A stretch of 64,000 nucleotides of DNA from Clostridia bacterium. GTDB lineage: Bacteria > Bacillota > Clostridia > Oscillospirales > Acutalibacteraceae. Position 1 is the first letter of the stretch. The number at the start of each line of letters is the position of its first letter. The stretch covers positions 1 to 64,000 of the forward strand of contig JAFXGK010000026.1 of assembly GCA_017513245.1 (NCBI GenBank). The letters run 5' to 3'. Shown in pieces: positions 9,154 through 17,490 of the stretch. The notes under the pieces were generated by a model, which saw only the letters and a list, made by a program, of their open reading frames with translations, was not told where the DNA came from and ran no database searches. The position numbers and the translations under genes are program-made.

Positions 9154-9182
9154 TTGACATTATTATACTTTTGTGATATATT
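9154..9182 (+). promoter_or_regulatory. Promoter of the MFS-DUF5107 operon
   Basis: TTGACA (9154-9159), 17-bp spacer, TATATT (9177-9182), about 20 bp before a GAGGTG ribosome site. Confidence 0.8.
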
Positions 9183-9208
9183 TCCATATGTTGATTTGAG
9201 GTGAAGTG

Positions 9209-10393
9209 ATGAAAAAATCAAAAAACTTTTTGCTTATGTTTTTAATAGGCTACATATCTTACTGTCTTGTATATATAGCACGTCTTAATTTGTCGATTGC
9301 GTCCACCGATCTGGGTCATATCATTACCGATGCCCAGTACGGTTACATAGGAAGTGCTTTTCTCATTGCTTTCTCCTGCGGTCGACTGCTAAACGGTTTT
9401 ATAGGCGACAAGGTTCACCCGCGGTATATGATTTTCATAGGCCTTACCCTTTCCGGCCTTGCAAACCTCGGGCTTTCGTTTTTACCTTCCTTCCCAATTT
9501 TTATTGCACTTTGGTCGGTTAACGGTTATGCACAGAGTATGCTTTGGGGCTCGCTTTTATCGTATATTTCCTTTATTTCGCCCGAAAACAAGCGCGTGAC
9601 CAGCGTTTCGGTTTTAGTTTCTTCGGTTGCAGTCGGCAGTGTTTTAGGTCTGCTCATAGCAACCTTCTCGACAACTGTGTTCGGCGTTGGTGCCGCGTTC
9701 TTAGTTCCGGCTATTCTATCTATTACGCTCGCGTTTCTTCCCCTTACGATGTTCAGTGAAAAGATGGAAATTGCTAAGGATGAAAAGAAAAACCATATCC
9801 CCATGAGCAAAATTCTGCGTATACCGAGCGTATATATTATGCTTCTGCCAGCGGTTATGCACGGTGTAATTAAAGATAATATTTCTTCCTGGGCGCCGAA
9901 ATTTTTCCAATCCAACTACAACTTCACCCTCTCGCAAATGCAGATGTTTTTATACATCATCCCCGTTGTCGGCATGGTTGGAAGACTTTTCTATCCTTAC
10001 TTTTACGGTCTTTTCAGAAAAAAGGAAAACTACGTTTCTATCACGGCAGCAGCCCTTTGTATCGCTTCGATGATTCCGCTTGTGCTTGGTGTAAATAATA
10101 TAGTTGTAGCAGCAATTTGCCTTTGTATTACAAACGCTGCAATTAACGTTATTAACACTTCAATGCTTTCTATGTTCCCACTTAGGTTTTCGGCCAGCGG
10201 CAACGTGTCCTCGGTTACCGGCATTATGGACTTTGCTACATATATGGGCGCGGGCGTTGGCTCGGCTTTCTACGGTGCCACTCTTAAAAACGGTGACTTT
10301 AGTCTAATGTTTGGTTCTTGGCTTTTGATTGCAGTTGCGATTTCTGCACTCTTATTTTTAATAATCAGAATTCCAAAATTTCACAAGGACTAG
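9209..10393 (+). CDS. Major facilitator superfamily transporter (organophosphate/hexose-phosphate-like)
   Basis: About 394 residues with 12 predicted membrane segments in two six-helix halves. The opening region (YCLVYIARLNLSIA, then GRLLNGFIGDKVHPRYM at the loop 2-3 position) resembles the OPA/anion-cation symporter branch that carries glycerol-3-phosphate, hexose phosphates or small organic acids. The substrate cannot be set from sequence. GAGGTG at 9198-9203 supports the ATG at 9209; a GTG at 9206 is the alternative. It is co-transcribed with the DUF5107 protein 10 bp downstream, pointing to uptake of a sugar-related compound. Confidence 0.85.
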   Translation: MKKSKNFLLMFLIGYISYCLVYIARLNLSIASTDLGHIITDAQYGYIGSAFLIAFSCGRLLNGFIGDKVHPRYMIFIGLTLSGLANLGLSFLPSFPIFIALWSVNGYAQSMLWGSLLSYISFISPENKRVTSVSVLVSSVAVGSVLGLLIATFSTTVFGVGAAFLVPAILSITLAFLPLTMFSEKMEIAKDEKKNHIPMSKILRIPSVYIMLLPAVMHGVIKDNISSWAPKFFQSNYNFTLSQMQMFLYIIPVVGMVGRLFYPYFYGLFRKKENYVSITAAALCIASMIPLVLGVNNIVVAAICLCITNAAINVINTSMLSMFPLRFSASGNVSSVTGIMDFATYMGAGVGSAFYGATLKNGDFSLMFGSWLLIAVAISALLFLIIRIPKFHKD

Positions 10394-10403
10394 AGGGTGA
10401 ATT

Positions 10404-12416
10404 ATGAAAAGCACACTTACTTTTACACATCTCAATATTCCGGTTGCTGACTATAGCAAAGAAAGCAGTCTGCCCTCAATTAATAAAATCGGAAACAAAA
10501 TTATTGGTTATAAAAGTATGCTTGACGAAACCGACGAGCTCTTTGTTGGCTTTGGCGACGTACGCGATATTTTCCCCTATCGTCTGCAGGATCTTTATAC
10601 ACGCGAGCGTGTTGATACCGAGCTTGACGTTGCTATTCTTGAAAACGAGCACCTTAAGGCAACATTTGCGCCCACATTAGGCGGCAAGTTGCTTTCGCTT
10701 TTCGATAAAGACAATAATAAAGACCTTTTATTTTTTAACCCTGTTATTCAGCCCTGTAATTTGGCGCTGCGCAACGCTTGGACAAGCGGCGGCGTTGAAT
10801 GGAACATCGGCATGGTTGGACACACACCCTTCACCTGTTCAACAATGCACACCGCTTCGCTAACGGCAGAGGACGGTACTCCCATACTCAGAATGTATGA
10901 GTTTGAGCGTATCAGACGCGTTACATATCAAATGGATTTTTATCTGCCCGAAAACTCTAAGTTTCTACACTGCAGAATGCGAATCGTCAACCAAAACAAC
11001 TGTGTTGTTCCCATGTATTGGTGGAGCAATATTGCGGTGGTTGAGGATAAAGACTGTCGCGTAATTACCTCTGCGGACTGCGCTTACACAAGCGAGATAA
11101 TTGATGGTGACCGCGTTGTTATGAAGCTTCCCATCCCCCATTGCGACGGATTTGATGCTTCGTACCCCACCAACACAGCCGACCTCAGCCGCGACTATTT
11201 TTATCGCACAAACGATAATAAGCCGCGTTATATTGCATACGTTGATAAGGATGGCTACGGTCTTTTGCAAACCTCCACATCGCGCCTTAAGGGACGTAAA
11301 TTATTCGTATGGGGTCAAGGACCCGGAGCTGATCACTGGAAGGATTTTCTATCGCTCCCGGGTAAGGGCGGTTACGTAGAAATACAAGCCGGTCTCGCGC
11401 GTTCACAATACGAGCACATACCTATGCCCCCGAATACTGCGTGGGAATGGGTTGAGGTGTACGGATCGGTTAATTCTGACCGCGAAGCAGTTCACGGCGA
11501 ATACACCGCTGCACAAGAGGAAATTGAAAATTGCTTATCTAACCTTGTAAATATTGGCGAACTCGAAAAGGAGTTAGTCGAAACAAAGGCTGATTTTGCT
11601 TTAAAGCCGGCCGACTGCAAACACTTTGAGGGCTCTGCATGGGGCAGCCTTGAAAACGTGCTGCGTGATACATATTCCGAAGCATCGCTATCCCCTCATC
11701 TTGATTTCGGCGCCCTTACGCATGAACAGGCCGTTTGGAAATCGCTCATTACCGAGGGTACTGTTGGCAAGCATAACCCTGACGACGTTGTTGCTTCTTG
11801 GATGCTCCAGGATGAGTTCACGCAACTGCTCGAAAAAGCAGTTTCTGATAAGGATTCCGATAACTGGTATGCCTGGTTGCAGCTCGGTGTTATATATCTT
11901 TGTAAGGATATGTTTGAGGATGCCAAAAACGCTCTTACAAAATCTGTTACCACCGAAGAAAACGCTTGGGCATATTACTGTCTTTCGATTCTTAATATGC
12001 ATTTCAAGAATTTTGCTTCCGCAAAGATAAACGCACTTGCGGCCATACGAATAAAAAAGGATGACCTTTCACTCGCAAAAGCCATTTTGCAAATTCTTAA
12101 CCGATGCGAGGCGTTTGACGACGTTATAAATATATTTGACGGCGCCGCGGAAATCATAAAAAATGATTCGCGTGCAAAAACGGCATATATTTACGCGCTT
12201 GCGCACAACGGTCGCCTTGAAGAAGCGCTTGAGCTTTTAATGGCCAACGGCGGACACATTCTCAACGACGTTAAGGAAGAGGAAGTTATTCTTTCGGACC
12301 TTTACGCATACTGCGTCAAGGGTATTGCCGATAAAAAAGGTGAAAAAATAGACGAAATAGAAATTCCTCGCCAAATCGATTTTAGAGTTAAGCCGGAAAA
12401 ATATACTTTTAGATAA
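10404..12416 (+). CDS. DUF5107 domain protein with C-terminal TPR-like repeats
   Basis: 670 residues, probably cytoplasmic (no signal peptide). Residues ~60-340 form a galactose-mutarotase-like beta-sandwich of the DUF5107 family (TFAPTLGGKLLSLFDK, NAWTSGGVEWNIG, YWWSNIAVVE, FVWGQGPGADHWKDFLS, YVEIQAGLARSQYEHIPM). Residues ~470-640 are helical with tetratricopeptide-type spacing (WYAWLQLGVIYLCKDMFEDA, AWAYYCLSILNMHFKNFASA). DUF5107 proteins occur near glycoside-processing genes, and the fold suggests carbohydrate binding or isomerisation. The exact activity is unknown. The ATG follows AGAGGGTG; the gene lies 10 bp after the transporter. Confidence 0.85.
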   Translation: MKSTLTFTHLNIPVADYSKESSLPSINKIGNKIIGYKSMLDETDELFVGFGDVRDIFPYRLQDLYTRERVDTELDVAILENEHLKATFAPTLGGKLLSLFDKDNNKDLLFFNPVIQPCNLALRNAWTSGGVEWNIGMVGHTPFTCSTMHTASLTAEDGTPILRMYEFERIRRVTYQMDFYLPENSKFLHCRMRIVNQNNCVVPMYWWSNIAVVEDKDCRVITSADCAYTSEIIDGDRVVMKLPIPHCDGFDASYPTNTADLSRDYFYRTNDNKPRYIAYVDKDGYGLLQTSTSRLKGRKLFVWGQGPGADHWKDFLSLPGKGGYVEIQAGLARSQYEHIPMPPNTAWEWVEVYGSVNSDREAVHGEYTAAQEEIENCLSNLVNIGELEKELVETKADFALKPADCKHFEGSAWGSLENVLRDTYSEASLSPHLDFGALTHEQAVWKSLITEGTVGKHNPDDVVASWMLQDEFTQLLEKAVSDKDSDNWYAWLQLGVIYLCKDMFEDAKNALTKSVTTEENAWAYYCLSILNMHFKNFASAKINALAAIRIKKDDLSLAKAILQILNRCEAFDDVINIFDGAAEIIKNDSRAKTAYIYALAHNGRLEEALELLMANGGHILNDVKEEEVILSDLYAYCVKGIADKKGEKIDEIEIPRQIDFRVKPEKYTFR

Positions 12417-12420
12417 AAGA

Positions 12421-12453
12421 AAAACCTGATGTCAAACGACATCAGGTTTTTTA
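12421..12453. terminator. Bidirectional terminator
   Basis: Perfect 13-bp arms, AAAACCTGATGTC (12421-12433) and GACATCAGGTTTT (12438-12450), with A/T tails on both sides. It serves the converging DUF5107 and lipoprotein genes. Confidence 0.92.
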
Positions 12454-12454
12454 A

Positions 12455-13672
12455 TTAATTCTTTTTAAGCACTACCTCAATAGTGTTATAACTGTTGTTA
12501 TCAACGGTGAGTGTAACGGTCTGGGTAGGCTTCTCGATGGTGTAGCCTTCGGGTGCGGTAACCTTCATGGTGTAGTTGCCGTAGTTAAGTCCGTCCTTGG
12601 TTACAACACCTTCGGCATTGGTGGTACCGAAATCGAAGATACGGTTCATTTTGGAAGTTAAGGTAACCTTTGCGCCCGAAACGGGAGCGCCGTTTTCGTC
12701 CTTAACAACGATATCGGTCTTTGCAGCAAAGCGAAGGTTTACGGGGGGCGAAATCATGCTGAGCGGCCAAACCGGATCGGGACCGTAGCAGAAACGCTCG
12801 ATAGCGCAGAATTCAGGGCCGTTATCGTTACCAACGTGGTATACCCAATGGTAGCCGTTCTTATAACCTGCGTAAATAGAAACGTGGCAAGCCCAGTTAG
12901 AGGACTTATTGCTCATGCTGTTGCAAAGGAAGATAGATCCAATCGGGATGTTCTGTTCGGTGGTGAAGCGAATTTCACCGCCGCCCGAACGGGTTGCCTT
13001 AAAGGGAATTTCATAGGAATATCCCTTCTTTACCCAGTCAAGAGCCGCTCTGTACCAGTCGTTGGCCAGTGTCGGGTTTTCGGGTTTTGTAAGGAATGAG
13101 GTATCAATGCCAACTACGTTGGGCAGATAGTTAAAGTAAACGTATGTAACGTAGGATGCGCATACAAGGTCGTGCTTTTCAAAGTATGCAATGTCGGGCA
13201 GGCCCTGCGAGTTAACCTCGTAGCCGCTGGTGCCACCGTCATAGTCGTAGCTGATTTTGGAAAGCCAGCCAAGACCCTTCTTGTACTTCGATAAAATATA
13301 CTGCCACATCTTGCCGTCAGCGCGGTGCTTTGCAAGGTTGTATCCGGTATACTCCATAGAATCCATAAAGATATTTTCTTCTATGTCGATATTGTTGTTG
13401 GGGTCCTTAGCAACCAAAACGCTGGGGTTAGGTCTTGACAGGGTAGAGCTGGGCTGCTGTGGTTTAGAAGAAACCTGCGGCTTGCTCGAAGAGGCAGGAG
13501 CCTCTGACGAAGATGGTGCTTCCGACGACGAGGGAGCCTCAGAAGAAGAAGGTTCATCACTGATAACGGGTACCGACGAAGAATCGTCCTTGTCGGCGCC
13601 GCCGCAAGCACATAAAGCAAACATCATAACGATTGCTAAAAGCATTGCGGTTACCCTATTAAACTTTGTCAT
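12455..13672 (-). CDS. Secreted lipoprotein with cysteine-peptidase-like and SpaA-like domains
   Basis: 405 residues. A lipoprotein signal ends in the lipobox LCAC (Cys23). A Ser/Pro-rich linker with repeated SSSEAP units (residues ~30-75) is followed by an ~200-residue domain. That domain carries DLVCASYVTYVYFNYL and, later, WACHVSIYAGYKNGYHWVYH, the spacing of Cys and His seen in NlpC/P60-like amidases; I infer but cannot prove that fold. A final ~80-residue module (VKDENGAPVSGAKVTLTS, then GTTNAEGVVTKDGLNYGNY) is a prealbumin-like SpaA/CnaB repeat. It is likely an extracellular cell-wall-active lipoprotein. It stands alone with a terminator; role unknown. Confidence 0.8.
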   Translation of the reverse strand: MTKFNRVTAMLLAIVMMFALCACGGADKDDSSSVPVISDEPSSSEAPSSSEAPSSSEAPASSSKPQVSSKPQQPSSTLSRPNPSVLVAKDPNNNIDIEENIFMDSMEYTGYNLAKHRADGKMWQYILSKYKKGLGWLSKISYDYDGGTSGYEVNSQGLPDIAYFEKHDLVCASYVTYVYFNYLPNVVGIDTSFLTKPENPTLANDWYRAALDWVKKGYSYEIPFKATRSGGGEIRFTTEQNIPIGSIFLCNSMSNKSSNWACHVSIYAGYKNGYHWVYHVGNDNGPEFCAIERFCYGPDPVWPLSMISPPVNLRFAAKTDIVVKDENGAPVSGAKVTLTSKMNRIFDFGTTNAEGVVTKDGLNYGNYTMKVTAPEGYTIEKPTQTVTLTVDNNSYNTIEVVLKKN

Positions 13673-13745
13673 ATTTATTTCAATCCTCTCGAATTATTGA
13701 TAACCGAGTAAATTCTAAGCCATAAGCCGCTTTTTGTCAAGCAAT

Positions 13746-13785
13746 AAATGAAGCACACCAACGCGTTACGACGTCAGTGTGCCCT
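13746..13785 (-). terminator. Probable terminator of the cotJ operon
   Basis: Hairpin GCACAC (13753-13758) / GTGTGC (13777-13782) with inner ACG/CGT pairs, followed leftwards by TTCATTTATT. The U-tract is imperfect, hence moderate confidence. Confidence 0.6.
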
Positions 13786-13794
13786 CATTTTCAC

Positions 13795-14400
13795 CTATTT
13801 ACCGCACTTATCGAAGCTTGGGTTAAAGGCATAGAAATTTTTGGAATCAAGTTTATCGGTTGCAAGACGCAGTCCCTCGCCGAAGCGCTGATAGTGTACT
13901 ATCTCGCGCTGGCGCAGGAATTTAATCGGGTCGGCAACGTCGGGATCATCGCAAAAGCGAAGAATATTATCGTAGGTCGTTCTCGCCTTTTGCTCTGCCG
14001 CGAGGTTTTCGTGCAGGTCGGTTAAAACGTCGCCTTTTGACTGAAGGTACGCAGCAGTAAAGGGCACGCCTGCAGCTGAAGACGGATAAACTCCGGTAGT
14101 GTGATCAACAAAATATGCATCAAAGCCCGAGGCCTTTATTTCCTCTTCGGTCAAATTGCGTGTTAACTGATACACGATGGTGCCTATCATCTCGAGGTGA
14201 GAGAGTTCCTCCACGCCGATGTCTGTGAGTAGACCACGAAGTTCGTTATACGGCATTGCAAAACGCTGACTCAGGTAGCGCAGGCTTGCGCCCAGTTCAC
14301 CGTCGGGGCCGCCGTACTGCGAAATTATCATTTGTGCAAGCTTTGGGTTGCAGTTTTTGATATTGACGGGATACTGTAATTTTTTCTCATATTGAAACAT
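13795..14400 (-). CDS. cotJC: Spore coat protein CotJC, manganese-catalase family
   Basis: 201 residues; the whole protein is a four-helix ferritin-like Mn-catalase domain. Visible metal-ligand stretches are GVEELSHLEMIGTI and ENLAAEQKARTTYDNI, with REIVHYQRFGE near the end. In Bacillus, CotJC is a spore inner-coat protein made under sigma-E in the mother cell; catalase-like activity may protect against peroxide. It is the last gene of cotJABC, with its ATG overlapping the cotJB stop (TAATG), so translation is coupled. Confidence 0.95.
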   Translation of the reverse strand: MFQYEKKLQYPVNIKNCNPKLAQMIISQYGGPDGELGASLRYLSQRFAMPYNELRGLLTDIGVEELSHLEMIGTIVYQLTRNLTEEEIKASGFDAYFVDHTTGVYPSSAAGVPFTAAYLQSKGDVLTDLHENLAAEQKARTTYDNILRFCDDPDVADPIKFLRQREIVHYQRFGEGLRLATDKLDSKNFYAFNPSFDKCGK

Positions 14401-14666
14401 TATTTGTCTGCCTCCTTAAGCGGTTCCCAAGGCCAGGGACCCTTAACCCAATCCCAGCCGGTGTTTCCCATAACGCCCATTGTCGTTATAGGGCCGTACT
14501 GCTGCTCGTATGCACGAAGAAGGGCTTCATATTTCATTTTATATGAATTAAACATTTTAAGCGCTTCCTCGTCGTGCGGATGGGTGTCGAGAAATAGATT
14601 TAGTTCAACGAGTGCAAAGTGAACCGAAGATAGTCTGCGAAGTTGCTTTTCTCTTTCGTTATACAT
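14400..14666 (-). CDS. cotJB: Spore coat protein CotJB
   Basis: 88 residues from the ATG at 14666 (a TTG at 14681 is less likely because GGAGAG sits between them). Family hallmarks: LRRLSSVHFALVELNLFLDTHP, then YGPITTMG and a tryptophan-rich tail WDWVKGPWPWE. Small coat assembly protein, member of the cotJ operon; starts in the cotJA stop codon and ends in the cotJC start codon. Confidence 0.93.
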   Translation of the reverse strand: MYNEREKQLRRLSSVHFALVELNLFLDTHPHDEEALKMFNSYKMKYEALLRAYEQQYGPITTMGVMGNTGWDWVKGPWPWEPLKEADK

Positions 14667-14920
14667 TACATATCTCTCCAATTCTTTTTACAGCCGTAAA
14701 ACGGTTTATCAAGGTCGGGAAAAATCGTTCCGCGAGTTAAAGCCTTATCAGGCTCATATACAACGCCGAACTTTTGAATAGGCACGTAGGCCATTGCAAG
14801 CGGCATGGTATCAACGCCGCATTCGGCGTCGTTCATACCGCTGTTTACTGAGATTTTTGTATTCATGGGATGGTTTGCATTACCGAAAGCAATGCGTGAA
14901 AAATCAAAGAAATCGTCCAA
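14666..14920 (-). CDS. cotJA: Spore coat protein CotJA
   Basis: 84 residues, typical of CotJA-associated proteins: a PLAMAYVPIQKFGVVYEP core followed by ALTRGTIFPDLDKPFYG. First gene of the operon, with a GGAGGAG ribosome site directly upstream. The N-terminal ~30 residues are more variable. The operon is expected to be mother-cell specific; a CATATGAT about 40 bp upstream (14956-14963) loosely resembles a sigma-E -10 element, but no convincing -35 was found. Confidence 0.92.
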   Translation of the reverse strand: MDDFFDFSRIAFGNANHPMNTKISVNSGMNDAECGVDTMPLAMAYVPIQKFGVVYEPDKALTRGTIFPDLDKPFYGCKKNWRDM

Positions 14921-14985
14921 AGTTTTCTCCTCCGTTTATTGTGATTTCTCATAACATCATATGCGGACAAGAATTTTTGGTTAAA

Positions 14986-15018
14986 AAAATAAACCCCAAA
15001 GCCTCCGCTTTGGGGTTT
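14986..15018 (-). terminator. Intrinsic terminator of radA
   Basis: 12-bp arms AAACCCCAAAGC (14991-15002) and GCTTTGGGGTTT (15007-15018), followed leftwards by A and a run of seven T. Confidence 0.92.
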
Positions 15019-15021
15019 GAG

Positions 15022-16383
15022 TTATCTTATGAGCTCAAGGGCATCGCGTAAATATCTTACGGGAATGATTTCAATATCTGCTTTAATACCTTCAAGCTGT
15101 TTTAGATTGGTTTTAGGCACTATACAGCGCTTAAAGCCGAGGCGCGCCGCCTCGCTGACTCGAAGTGCCGCACGCGGAACGTTGCGTATCTCTCCCGAAA
15201 GGCCTACTTCACCAAATGCCACAAGGTCCTCGGGCAACGGAATATCACGCAATGCCGATACAAGCGCTAACGCAACTGGTAGGTCGGTTGCAGGCTCGTC
15301 GAGGCGCATACCGCCGACGATATTCAAATATGCATCGAGATTTGAGAAAAAGAGGCCGTTTCGCTTTTCAAGCACGGCAAGCATAAGATTATAGCGGTTA
15401 TAATCAAATCCGGTACACATTCTGCGTGGATTACCGAATCCGGTGGTTGTGACCAACGCCTGAACCTCGGCCAATATCGGCCTTGTTCCCTCGATAACGC
15501 AGGCGATACTTGAGCCCGATACGTTCTTACTTCTGCCCGAAAGCAGCATCATTGAGGGGTTTTCGACCTCGCGCAGTCCCCCATCGTTCATCTCAAACAC
15601 GCCGATTTCGTTTGTAGAGCCGTAGCGGTTTTTAATAGCGCGCAAAATGCGGTACGACTGATTACGGTCGCCTTCAAAATAAAGCACAGTATCAACAATA
15701 TGCTCAAGCACCTTTGGTCCCGCAATGTCGCCACCCTTATTAACGTGGCCGACGATGATAATAGGAACATCAAGGCTCTTGCCCGTGCGAAGCAGCAGAT
15801 TTGCCGATTCGCGGACCTGAACGATACTGCCTGCAGAAGAAGATAACTCTTCGATGCACATCGTTTGGATAGAATCTATCATTACAAGGTCGGGCGTTTC
15901 GGTCTTTATGTATTCACATACCGCTTGGGTATCGGTAACGGTCATAATCTTAAGATTGTCATTATTGATTCCAAGTCGCTTTGCACGAAGTTTAATCTGC
16001 ACAGAGGACTCCTCACCCGACACGTATAAAACGTTTAGCGAACGGTCGATAGAACCGCAAATTTGCAGAAGTATCGTTGATTTACCGATGCCGGGGTCAC
16101 CGCTTAAGAATACGACCGAGCCTTTAACAATGCCACCGCCCAAAACGCGGTCAAACTCACCGATGTTAGTATTATAGCGATGTTCGTCGACAACCGAAAT
16201 TTCATCAATACGCTTGGCGCCTACTGCCTTAAGCGCTCTCGGCGCAGTGGAAGACTTGGCCGTTTCAACGACCGATTCTTCAAAAGTATTCCATTCGTTG
16301 CATTCGGGACACTTGCCCATCCATTTTGCGGTTTCGTATCCGCAACTGCTGCAAACGTAGATGCTTTTTAGCTTCTGTGCCAT
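15022..16383 (-). CDS. radA: DNA repair protein RadA (Sms)
   Basis: 453 residues, full length. N-terminal zinc finger (YVCSSCGYETAKWMGKCPECNEW), RecA-like ATPase with Walker A GDPGIGKST and Walker B LVMIDSI, the RadA-specific KNRYGSTNEIGVFEM, and a C-terminal Lon-like domain (LPVALALVSALRDIPLP, GEVGLSGEIR). It promotes branch migration during recombinational repair. The ATG lies four bases after the cwlD stop codon, so the two form an operon. Confidence 0.97.
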   Translation of the reverse strand: MAQKLKSIYVCSSCGYETAKWMGKCPECNEWNTFEESVVETAKSSTAPRALKAVGAKRIDEISVVDEHRYNTNIGEFDRVLGGGIVKGSVVFLSGDPGIGKSTILLQICGSIDRSLNVLYVSGEESSVQIKLRAKRLGINNDNLKIMTVTDTQAVCEYIKTETPDLVMIDSIQTMCIEELSSSAGSIVQVRESANLLLRTGKSLDVPIIIVGHVNKGGDIAGPKVLEHIVDTVLYFEGDRNQSYRILRAIKNRYGSTNEIGVFEMNDGGLREVENPSMMLLSGRSKNVSGSSIACVIEGTRPILAEVQALVTTTGFGNPRRMCTGFDYNRYNLMLAVLEKRNGLFFSNLDAYLNIVGGMRLDEPATDLPVALALVSALRDIPLPEDLVAFGEVGLSGEIRNVPRAALRVSEAARLGFKRCIVPKTNLKQLEGIKADIEIIPVRYLRDALELIR

Positions 16384-16387
16384 TTTT

Positions 16388-17095
16388 TCACAACCTTAAC
16401 GCGTTATTATAATCCATTATACCACAAAAGATGCAAAATGCCATCATTCTTTGATATTTTTCGGTCTTTAATTTTTCCAGCTCTTCCCTATTGCTTAAAA
16501 AACCGCACTCAACTATTACCGCCGGGCAAGTTGCATTGCGCAAAAGATATATACTGTTTGTGCCTTTTTTAATCTCACGAGTATTTTCGGGCTGTAGCAT
16601 TGAAATTATCTTTCCGTGAATTGAAAGCGCGAGTTGCTCGGAATTTTCGGACTTCTGCGAATAAAACGTTTGCGCGCCGCTAACGTTTGTTGACGTGAAT
16701 TTATTAAGATGAATACTAACGTATATTGCATCGTCATATTTGTTCATCAGTTGCAGGCGATTATATAGGTCGCTGGTTTTCCAACTGTTTTTTCCGTTAT
16801 CGCTCTCGGTCGATTTGTCGCTTTCACGCGTCATTACAACGTTATAGTTAAAAAGTTCCAAAAAAGCCTTTAAATCCTTTGCTATGCATAGATTTATATC
16901 TTTTTCCGGCGTGCCGTCTTCAGCTACTGCACCGCCGTCATAACCACCGTGGCCTGCATCGATAATTATTGTCCTTCCGCAGTCGATACGCGTAGATGCC
17001 GCAACCCATTCGGGTTCTTTAGAAAAAACATAGCCAAACGTTAAGCAAACGGCAACACAAAAGAGAAAAACCGATATAATTTTTAGTCTTTTCAA
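16388..17095 (-). CDS. cwlD: N-acetylmuramoyl-L-alanine amidase, CwlD type
   Basis: About 235 residues. One N-terminal membrane/signal segment (ISVFLFCVAVCLTFGYVF) precedes an Amidase_3 zinc domain: IIIDAGHGGYDGGA (first His), E in DGTPEKDINL, YVSIHLNKF (second His), VIVECGFLSNREE (catalytic Glu). The length and single domain fit CwlD, which helps make the muramic-delta-lactam of spore cortex needed for germination. The start is unclear: the longest form begins with TTG at 17110; GGTGGTG followed by TTG at 17095 looks better. The role is inferred from the family and the sporulation context. Confidence 0.87.
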   Translation of the reverse strand: MKRLKIISVFLFCVAVCLTFGYVFSKEPEWVAASTRIDCGRTIIIDAGHGGYDGGAVAEDGTPEKDINLCIAKDLKAFLELFNYNVVMTRESDKSTESDNGKNSWKTSDLYNRLQLMNKYDDAIYVSIHLNKFTSTNVSGAQTFYSQKSENSEQLALSIHGKIISMLQPENTREIKKGTNSIYLLRNATCPAVIVECGFLSNREELEKLKTEKYQRMMAFCIFCGIMDYNNALRL

Positions 17096-17149
17096 TATTA
17101 ACACCACCAAAGTCAGATAGTTAAAAATATGCTGTGGTGGCTATAAAAA

Positions 17150-17186
17150 TACAACTCGGGCAGAAAAATCCGCCCGAGTTTTTTAT
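17150..17186. terminator. Terminator downstream of spoVM
   Basis: 9-bp arms AACTCGGGC (17153-17161) and GCCCGAGTT (17172-17180). T-run TTTTTT on the plus side and GTATTTTTATAG on the leftward side; serves the end of the long rsgA-spoVM block. Confidence 0.85.
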
Positions 17187-17191
17187 GTACT

Positions 17192-17272
17192 TTATTTATC
17201 TTTTTTAAATCCGAAAAGCATCTTTAAAATGCCGCCTAAAAACTTTGGACTCTTATAAACTACTACCTTCAT
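17192..17272 (-). CDS. spoVM: Stage V sporulation protein SpoVM (26 residues)
   Basis: A 26-codon gene, the same length as Bacillus SpoVM. Its core KSPKFLGGILKMLFG matches the conserved K-x-PKFLGGI-x-(R/K)-x-(M/L)-x-G helix that binds positively curved membrane, followed by a basic tail FKKDK. SpoVM anchors the SpoIVA coat basement layer to the forespore surface. The ATG at 17272 is preceded by GGAGG at 17280-17284. The position downstream of rsgA matches Bacillus (rsgA-rpe-thiN-spoVM), although rpe and thiN are missing here. It is followed by a strong terminator. Confidence 0.93.
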   Translation of the reverse strand: MKVVVYKSPKFLGGILKMLFGFKKDK

Positions 17273-17285
17273 ACAATTACCTCCG

Positions 17286-17435
17286 TCAGTACTTGGTACA
17301 GGATATCCCAAGGCAGACGATAGCAAGTGACAGCAGCATAATCAGTGTTCTCGTCGGGCAAACACAAAAAACAAGTAATCCCGTTCCGAAGCAAACTGCC
17401 GAAACGCCTCGGTTATATCGTCTTCTGTTACGCAA
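17286..17435 (-). CDS. Small two-helix membrane protein between rsgA and spoVM
   Basis: A 49-codon ORF from TTG 17435 (GTG 17444 is an alternative). GGTGAT just upstream of the TTG is a good ribosome site. It has a basic N-terminus (RNRRRYNRG) followed by two hydrophobic stretches, GVSAVCFGTGLLVFCVC and TLIMLLSLAIVCLGISC, joined by a short P-T-R loop. The stop lies 14 bases before the spoVM ATG, so the two may be translationally coupled. I recognise no characterised family; a role in sporulation is suggested only by position. Confidence 0.62.
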   Translation of the reverse strand: MRNRRRYNRGVSAVCFGTGLLVFCVCPTRTLIMLLSLAIVCLGISCTKY

Positions 17436-17490
17436 AAATATCACCGCTTTCGCTAACCTACTAACAGTATACGAAAACGATGATATTTTG

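Noticed and set aside
14956..14963. A sigma-E promoter in front of cotJA
   Set aside because: CATATGAT resembles the -10 element but no acceptable -35 at the right distance was found.
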